From Stappia sp. (GTDB lineage: Bacteria > Pseudomonadota > Alphaproteobacteria > Rhizobiales > Stappiaceae), in assembly GCA_002722295.1 (NCBI GenBank), contig PBLF01000035.1, positions 143,203 to 207,202 of the forward strand: a stretch of DNA of 64,000 nt, in the 5' to 3' direction. Shown here piece by piece: positions 56,424 through 61,084 of the stretch. The notes below the pieces were generated by a model. It had not been told where the DNA came from and searched no databases. It saw only the letters and a list, made by a program, of their open reading frames with translations. How positions within the stretch are numbered: the first letter of the stretch is position 1; every line of letters begins with the position of its first letter. The translations under genes and the position numbers were made by a program.

Positions 56424-56884
56424 GATGCCGCCCTACTCGATACTTGACCCGGCGAGCCGACGGAGGAGGCTGGAAACACGGTCGCGATCGACCCTGCCCG
56501 CCCCGGTCCGCAACCCCGGCCTTTCGGCCGGGAATTCAGGATCGGTCATCAGCGCGGGGAGTTTCCCGTCACGAGCCAGGCCCGTCGAACGTTCACTCCC
56601 GAAAGCCGCGCAACGCCTCGATCCTGCTGCGCCGGTGGGACCCATGTTCTTCTCGCGATGCGGCCCCCCAATTGGCACATCACGACATGAGTAACACGGC
56701 GTCTATTACCTCAAGGTGAACAAGGCGTCGACGTGAAACGGCGAGATTGTGGAAACTTGTCGCAGTGCGGGGCAATCCTGCCACAGTTTCCCCACACGAA
56801 GGGCATTGTCGCCGCGACGTCAGGCGACTTTCCGAAGTGGAGCCAGCCGTGCCGGCGCCGAGGCGGGTGCGGGGTGGAAAAATC
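56424..56884. other. Upstream region of rlpA
   Basis: Contains no gene I can support. An imperfect inverted pair, TGTGGAAACT near 56748 and AGTTTCCCCACA near 56785, frames a GC-rich middle. The AT-rich portion near 56690-56720 is the likely rlpA promoter area. Confidence 0.4.
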
Positions 56885-57328
56885 TCACCGCCCGATGTGC
56901 GCACGCCCCTTGAGCCCGTCGTCGCGGGTCCAGTAGAGCCGGTCGCCCTCGCCGCGCGACAGCGTGAAACAGAACCGTTTGCCGTCGTACCAGTTCTGCC
57001 ACTTCTGGCACAGCCGGTTGCCGCGCACCCACCAGCGCCCCTGGTCCTCCGGCTGCATGAAGCGGCCAAGGCCTACCGCCTGCCCCTCCCCGTCAACCCG
57101 CCCGTTGCGGCGATAGTTGAGCGGAAACTCGCCGCCGAGCGGTGTCTTGAGATAGATCCGCTTGCCGGAGATGGTCTGCTTGATCTGCGCCCCGTCCATC
57201 GGTGTGCGGGCCTCGACCGGCGTGGCGGCCACGAGGCCGGCGCCGATCACGCCAGCGACGAGAAGACCGGCAACGGGCTGTGCGTTGCAACGGCGTTGCG
57301 GGCGGCGCGAACCGGTTTTCATCCTCAT
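56885..57328 (-). CDS. Small secreted protein, unknown function
   Basis: A 147-residue protein with a basic N-terminus and signal-type hydrophobic run (VAGLLVAGVIGAGLVAAT, likely cut near PVEA). The mature part contains IYLKTPLGGEFPLNYRRNGRVDGEG and, at the end, WWVRGNRLCQKWQNWYDGKRFCFTLSR with two cysteines, then LYWTRDDGLKGRA. The pattern recalls small periplasmic DUF995-like or adhesin-like proteins of Hyphomicrobiales, but I cannot assign the family firmly. GGAGGAT precedes the ATG at 57328; an ATG at 57322 is also possible. Confidence 0.78.
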   Translation of the reverse strand: MRMKTGSRRPQRRCNAQPVAGLLVAGVIGAGLVAATPVEARTPMDGAQIKQTISGKRIYLKTPLGGEFPLNYRRNGRVDGEGQAVGLGRFMQPEDQGRWWVRGNRLCQKWQNWYDGKRFCFTLSRGEGDRLYWTRDDGLKGRAHIGR

Positions 57329-57364
57329 GAGACCATCCTCCTCCTTCGTGGCCGGGCGTCCCTT

Positions 57365-57416
57365 GCAGGAGCGATTGGCAGGAGCGATTGGCAGGAGCGA
57401 TTGGCAGGCGCGATTG
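57365..57416 (+). repeat. 13-bp tandem repeat, four copies
   Basis: The unit GCAGGAGCGATTG occurs three times exactly and a fourth time with one base changed, and the next few bases keep the pattern loosely. The array lies 37 bases upstream of the secreted-protein start on the opposite strand. A 13-bp unit does not keep frame, so slippage here would change promoter or leader spacing rather than protein length. Confidence 0.85.
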
Positions 57417-57585
57417 CCAGGCGCCACTGTCTGTTCAACCGGGTTTACGCCGCGCCCCGCGCGGCGGATCACCGCCGGCAACCGGCCGGGGCGTACGAAG
57501 AAGGGGGAAAAGGCGTTCGGAGGGGGATCGGCGCTCCGGCGGAAGATGCCACCCGAAGATGCGATCCAACAGGCGACGCCCGTTT

Positions 57586-57601
57586 TGTGATCGATGTCAC
57601 A
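57586..57601 (+). promoter_or_regulatory. CRP/FNR-superfamily-type operator palindrome
   Basis: TGTGA-TCGATG-TCACA is a perfect two-fold match to the TGTGA-N6-TCACA consensus of the CRP family. Its centre is 41.5 bases upstream of position 57635, which lies 7 bases after the -10-like TATGGT at 57623-57628; that is class II activator spacing. The regulator is not in the window, and in alphaproteobacteria a CRP, Clr or CooA-like protein is possible. Confidence 0.55.
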
Positions 57602-57634
57602 TCCGGCGAAGGGACTGTTTCCTATGGTGTTCAT

Positions 57635-57717
57635 GGCGCGTGCCCCCGCGCCCGACGCCGCAAGACGGCGCAACCGCCGATCCGGTCCCTGCCTCGACCT
57701 TCCGGATCGGCGGTTTT
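57635..57717 (+). ncRNA. Candidate small regulatory RNA (predicted)
   Basis: A stand-alone plus-strand transcription unit is predicted. The promoter-like TATGGT is at 57623-57628 with a CRP-type palindrome at class II distance. The RNA would have a small hairpin at 57656-57670 (CGCCG-CAAGA-CGGCG) and end in the terminator stem at 57674-57713 with a T tail, for about 83 nt. No coding frame there has homology; an ATG at 57633 opens a short Arg/Pro-rich frame that I regard as chance. There is no gene upstream for that terminator to serve. Confidence 0.45.
57674..57717 (+). terminator. Rho-independent terminator with no upstream gene
   Basis: CCGCCGATCCGG and CCGGATCGGCGG form a perfect 12-bp stem around a 16-base loop, followed by TTTTCG. 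The T run shows plus-strand polarity, while the nearest gene on that side is minus-strand. It is therefore the end of an unannotated plus-strand transcript. Confidence 0.75.
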
Positions 57718-57831
57718 CGTCTTGGGCCAGGCAGGCGCGCGCCCTCCCCGGCTTTTCACCGCCCGAACGCCCGCCCAGGCTCCAAGCGCCTTGACAAGCG
57801 GGGCATTCAAAAGCGAAACGGGACGTCAGAC

Positions 57832-57921
57832 GGATGGGTGGCCGAGTGGTTTAAGGCAGCGGTCTTGAAAACCGCCGTGCGGGCAACCGTACCGTGGGTT
57901 CGAATCCCACCCCATCCGCCA
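57832..57921 (+). tRNA. tRNA-Ser (anticodon UGA)
   Basis: A complete class II tRNA: acceptor GGATGGG pairing with CCCATCC, the D arm GCCGAGTGGTTTAAGGC, anticodon arm CGGT-CTTGAAA-ACCG with anticodon TGA, a long variable arm (CGTGCGGGCAACCGTACCG) as in tRNA-Ser, the T arm GTGGGTTCGAATCCCAC, discriminator G and an encoded CCA. It reads UCN serine codons. TTGACA at 57791 is a plausible -35 element. The 3' end borders accessory DNA, a common integration target. Confidence 0.97.
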
Positions 57922-58154
57922 TAACCGCCGATTGCCGCACGCCACCAAGTTGGTGTAGCGAACGCTCATGTTACTGTCTTGCAATCCTTGAGGCTGAAGG
58001 TCGACGCGTTCGGCCCTGGGCTGACGTTGATCATGCGCTCAATCAATGGCGGCTTCGCGCCAAAGAGCGACTATACGGGCATCGCCGTTGGACGACCGGT
58101 TATCTGTTTCGAACCGTTGTCGCCTGTACAGCAGTCGGGAACGACCTTAACGAC

Positions 58155-59657
58155 CTAGAACACGAACACCCCAAGCATCAGCCAGCCGATCACATCATCG
58201 ACTTGGATGCAGTTATAAGGCCAGAACTGCCGCAACACGTCAGCATCGGGATGCTTTTGGCCCTTGCTGGGGTCGGAACAAAAGATGCTCGCGCACGGTA
58301 CCACAAGGGCTGCAACCTCGGGTGACGAGTTCCCGGACGCGCCATGATGCATCACTTGGAAAACCGAGGCCTTGCTGAGGCGGCCATAGGGCGTGAAGAA
58401 ATTCTCGAACCCAGTCCGGCGCGGCTTTGAGTTCAGCGAACCATCTCCTGTGAACAGCATCGAGAAATGGGTCGCGGATAGGCGCGACCTATCTGGCTTG
58501 TGGTGACAGGCCATATTGCCAAGTTGTGTCTCGCCGGTCTTGAAATAGGCCTCGGCAGGTGTCGACACCGGACCACCGTACAGGAACAGTGAGATGATAT
58601 TGCGGCGATAGGCGCTGTTGCCGAAGGTCGTGTCATAATGGGCTTTAAGTGCATCCTGGGCCTTTTTCCGATCGGCCGGATGGTTGGCGTCTAGCAAGGT
58701 CTTGATCAGCGGCTCGACGGTCGCCGGGAAACCTGCCGGGCAACGCTTGGCTTGGTGTGCATCGTTATACGGGACGAACTCCCATAACCCGTCGATGTCG
58801 AGCACCGATCCCATTTTCAGGAATTCCGCCGCCGACAGGCGCTGCCCTGTCACGCCGGGGATCTCGCCGCCGACCACGTCTAGGACGCGTTCAGTCTCCA
58901 GTCGTAATTTCATCGGCCGGTCGTCGACCTCCCCACGCGGACCGACGGGCGGACCGGCGTCGGGCGCGGGCGGGGGGCCGTCCGCGCTCGGTGGCACGAA
59001 AACGATCCTCGCCTCCCCACCTCCATCTACGTCACGGAGGTAGCCGGCAGGGTCGACTAGAAACCGCAGAAAGTCTTCGTCGAGATCATCAGATGATGCC
59101 GCGATCCAGAACCGCTGCCAAAGCTGCAGGAAGGGCAGGAGGATCATCTTCACCTCGAAAAGCCCAAGCAAGTACACGAGGCCGGAAATATGGTCGGCGT
59201 CGAAATGAGACAGGGCGACAAAATCGAGACTGGGTTTTGATCCAGGCGCAGCGTTGCGCGCGGTGCATAAGTCATTGAGCTCGCTCTCGACCTGTGCTGC
59301 CGCGGTGACGCTGCCGCAATCATATACCCAAGTGAAAGGCTGGCGGTTTCCCTGACGCAATTCGCCAGAGTGGAGCATGCCTTGTCCCACGGGGTGGAAA
59401 CGATACGCAACCTGCCACGCATCCTTGGCCACGCTAACCCCAGCAACCTGAAAAATCACTAAGAAGTTCTCGAGCTCAACTTGTGATGCAGCAGGGACGT
59501 TTGGTCCGTAAGTTCCGTTACAAATTTGACTAATGCGCCCAGAGTTGACTGGCCTATCTGGCCGGTTAAAATAGAATTGTATGTCTACATTGCGCTCGCC
59601 TCTAGAAAGTAAGGCCTTTATCAAGCTGATTTCCTGGTCTGTGATACTTCTCGCCAC
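58155..59657 (-). CDS. HTH-like plus ComEC-type metallo-beta-lactamase-fold protein
   Basis: A 500-residue protein of unknown function. Residues 1-50 (DQEISLIKALLSRGERNVDIQFYF, then VNSGRISQICNG) look like a helix-turn-helix module found at the head of various accessory proteins. The rest is an MBL domain of the ComEC-like kind: YRFHPVGQGMLHSGEL and VYDCGS, the metal site ALSHFDADHISGLVYLL, FTGDGSLN, and FQVMHHGASGNSS. Between lies a long insert with a Pro-rich, Asp-rich linker (PPPAPDAGPPVGPRGE). It begins at a GTG with a TAA just upstream and no clear ribosome binding site. A standalone defence or stress nuclease-like role is an inference only. Confidence 0.75.
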   Translation of the reverse strand: MARSITDQEISLIKALLSRGERNVDIQFYFNRPDRPVNSGRISQICNGTYGPNVPAASQVELENFLVIFQVAGVSVAKDAWQVAYRFHPVGQGMLHSGELRQGNRQPFTWVYDCGSVTAAAQVESELNDLCTARNAAPGSKPSLDFVALSHFDADHISGLVYLLGLFEVKMILLPFLQLWQRFWIAASSDDLDEDFLRFLVDPAGYLRDVDGGGEARIVFVPPSADGPPPAPDAGPPVGPRGEVDDRPMKLRLETERVLDVVGGEIPGVTGQRLSAAEFLKMGSVLDIDGLWEFVPYNDAHQAKRCPAGFPATVEPLIKTLLDANHPADRKKAQDALKAHYDTTFGNSAYRRNIISLFLYGGPVSTPAEAYFKTGETQLGNMACHHKPDRSRLSATHFSMLFTGDGSLNSKPRRTGFENFFTPYGRLSKASVFQVMHHGASGNSSPEVAALVVPCASIFCSDPSKGQKHPDADVLRQFWPYNCIQVDDVIGWLMLGVFVF

Positions 59658-60352
59658 TTAAATATCCACCGTAATTGTTCAGCACCCAATTTCTCCACTT
59701 TGAGAATAGTCAAACCCATACACTGACGAAAGTCACCATTGACATGGTCGAGTGCGTAGAGCGATCGGCCCACATACCCGAGAAATGTTGGCAGATCCAT
59801 TTCAGGATATTTCCAACCTACTGAAAAAGTTAACTTTTATCTCGAGAACCGAAAGCGCCCATCTTACCTTACGAGGGTCATTATTCACAGATCAGCGTAT
59901 GACGAGAGCCGAGGGGGCGATGGCTGACCAACGGCGGGGCACCGAACGTCCGCTCCACTACGAACCTGGGTCATTCATCCAATGCGCAGCGAACGGCAAC
60001 TTCCCGCCCATAGCTACTTGTTCGATCCCTAAATTGTGAGGTCTATAGCGTAGGTGTAGTTCTCGATTTCGTCGGCTTCGGCTCGCCAAACACCGCCGAT
60101 TGCCCTCTACAGCGCGATATTGGCGCCGAGTTCCGCGTCCGCCGGATGAGATAGCAAGCCGCCAATTCTACGTGTAGTGCGCAAAATCAAATGGCAACAA
60201 AATCAGGCCGGCCTCTTCCCCGCTGGCCTCCGGGCGATTGGCTCTGATGGGTGGCAATGAGGCCTTGACGGCTGCGTACTCAGGACTGCTCCCGAAAAAT
60301 TACTTTCGGGCTTCGCGAAATGACGAGGTCCGGTTTCCCTGGCGGAGCATCG
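59658..60352. other. Long gene-poor interval upstream of the HTH-MBL gene
   Basis: Nearly 700 bases, AT-rich near 59640-59900. It contains a perfect 14-bp palindrome AAAAGTTAACTTTT at 59825-59838, about 170 bases upstream of the HTH-MBL start, a plausible operator. A plus-strand frame at 59752-60039 has no homology or ribosome binding site that I can see and is not called. The second copy of ACCGCCGATTGCC lies here. Confidence 0.5.
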
Positions 60353-60604
60353 CTATCCTGACTCGCTTGGTGGCCTGACAAGCGAGTGAACCGTGTAGAC
60401 GAGAACTGCTGTGCCTATCGCCCCTCCCGCGGCGATGGCGCCCAAAGGCATCGAGAGCTGCGCCAACAGGAATTTGCGCCAACTGACCGCCCGATCGCGG
60501 ATCAGCACGTAGACGTAGGCGACGGCCACCATGGCCCAGAACAGGCCACGGCCGAAGGTCTCCTCGAAGACGGCGATCAGCGTTCCGAATGTCAGATCGT
60601 TCAT
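60353..60604 (-). CDS. Small membrane protein, unknown
   Basis: An 83-residue protein from an ATG, with two hydrophobic segments: GLFWAMVAVAYVYVLI and PLGAIAAGGAIGTAVLVYTVHSL, joined by a basic loop (RDRAVSWRKFL). That is the layout of a two-helix inner-membrane protein. I recognise no family. It starts 12 bases after the end of the IS3 remnant on the same strand, and may be cargo of the island. Moderate support only. Confidence 0.5.
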   Translation of the reverse strand: MNDLTFGTLIAVFEETFGRGLFWAMVAVAYVYVLIRDRAVSWRKFLLAQLSMPLGAIAAGGAIGTAVLVYTVHSLVRPPSESG

Positions 60605-60616
60605 GTCCGGCTCTCC

Positions 60617-60925
60617 TCAGGCCCGGCCACGCAGCATGGCGTTGTAGGTGGCTTTCAGGGCAACTGCCTTCATCAGCCAGCTGATCCAAAGCTCTTCCAG
60701 TGGGGCGATGATCCCGGGGAAGGACGGCACAAGGTCGTTGTTGTAGTCGTTTCTCCAGGCCTGCAGGATTGCCCGGGTATGCCGGAGCGACCGGAACAGC
60801 GTTTCGTTGGACAGTTCGTCCCTGAGCCGGCCTTTGAAGCTCTCGATGACGTTATTTTGCATCGGCTTTCCCGGCGCGATGCAGCGCCAGTCGATCGGCA
60901 TCCGATCAGCGAAGCAATGGCCACG
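60617..60925 (-). mobile_element. IS3-family transposase remnant (orfB 3' part)
   Basis: The reading frame matches the end of an IS3-type integrase core: DWRCIAPGKPMQNNVIESF, GRLRDELSNETLFRSL and RAILQAWRNDYN, as in the catalytic-Glu region of orfB. The upstream catalytic Asp residues and orfA are absent, and the C-terminus after RNDYN has drifted from the RPHSALG pattern. No terminal inverted repeats were found. It is therefore a decayed fragment at the right edge of the accessory segment. Confidence 0.75.
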
Positions 60926-60992
60926 GCTGGAGCGATCGGAGTGCCGCCTCTCTCTCAATAGCCACTGATCCGTTCCATGACCGTCCGACAAA

Positions 60993-61030
60993 GAAGCCCC
61001 CGGCGCGTCACGCCGGGGGCTTCGTTTTTG
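60993..61030. terminator. Bidirectional terminator at the island / autotransporter junction
   Basis: GAAGCCCCCGGCG and CGCCGGGGGCTTC form a perfect 13-bp stem around CGTCA, with GTTTTT after it on the plus strand and TTTG on the minus strand. For the minus-strand autotransporter it lies about 60 bases past the stop codon, its probable end point. Confidence 0.88.
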
Positions 61031-61084
61031 GAGCGCCTCCGGCTGGCCGGGACGGTGCGAAGGCCTGCAGGGCCTGCCGTGTCC

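Larger units (their letters stand above)
57922..60990. other. Accessory segment behind tRNA-Ser (putative island or remnant)
   Basis: From the tRNA 3' end to the autotransporter terminator the DNA changes character: longer AT-rich stretches, genes without housekeeping relatives, an IS3 remnant and a large gene-free interval. This is the usual look of a tRNA-associated island, although no integrase and no copy of the tRNA 3' end were seen at the far side. The 13-base ACCGCCGATTGCC occurs at 57924-57936 and again at 60093-60105, the only direct repeat pair I noticed near the tRNA end. Confidence 0.55.

Noticed and set aside
53598..56447. A 949-codon plus-strand frame
   Set aside because: It covers the antisense of tmk, the carboxypeptidase and rlpA, all with convincing motifs; no family is visible in it.
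56748..56796. Inverted pair TGTGGAAACT / AGTTTCCCCACA as a replication or DnaA-type site
   Set aside because: The arms are imperfect, no TTATCCACA-type box cluster is present and no replication gene adjoins; it may be chance.
57365..57416. CRISPR-like reading of the 13-bp repeats
   Set aside because: There are no spacers between copies, units are too short and no cas genes are present; it is a simple tandem repeat.
57894..58325. A plus-strand frame starting inside the tRNA
   Set aside because: It begins within the tRNA-Ser T arm and overlaps the HTH-MBL gene end; it has no family and no ribosome binding site.
59752..60039. A 95-codon plus-strand frame in the accessory gap
   Set aside because: No homology, no Shine-Dalgarno site and mixed composition; I could not support it as a gene.
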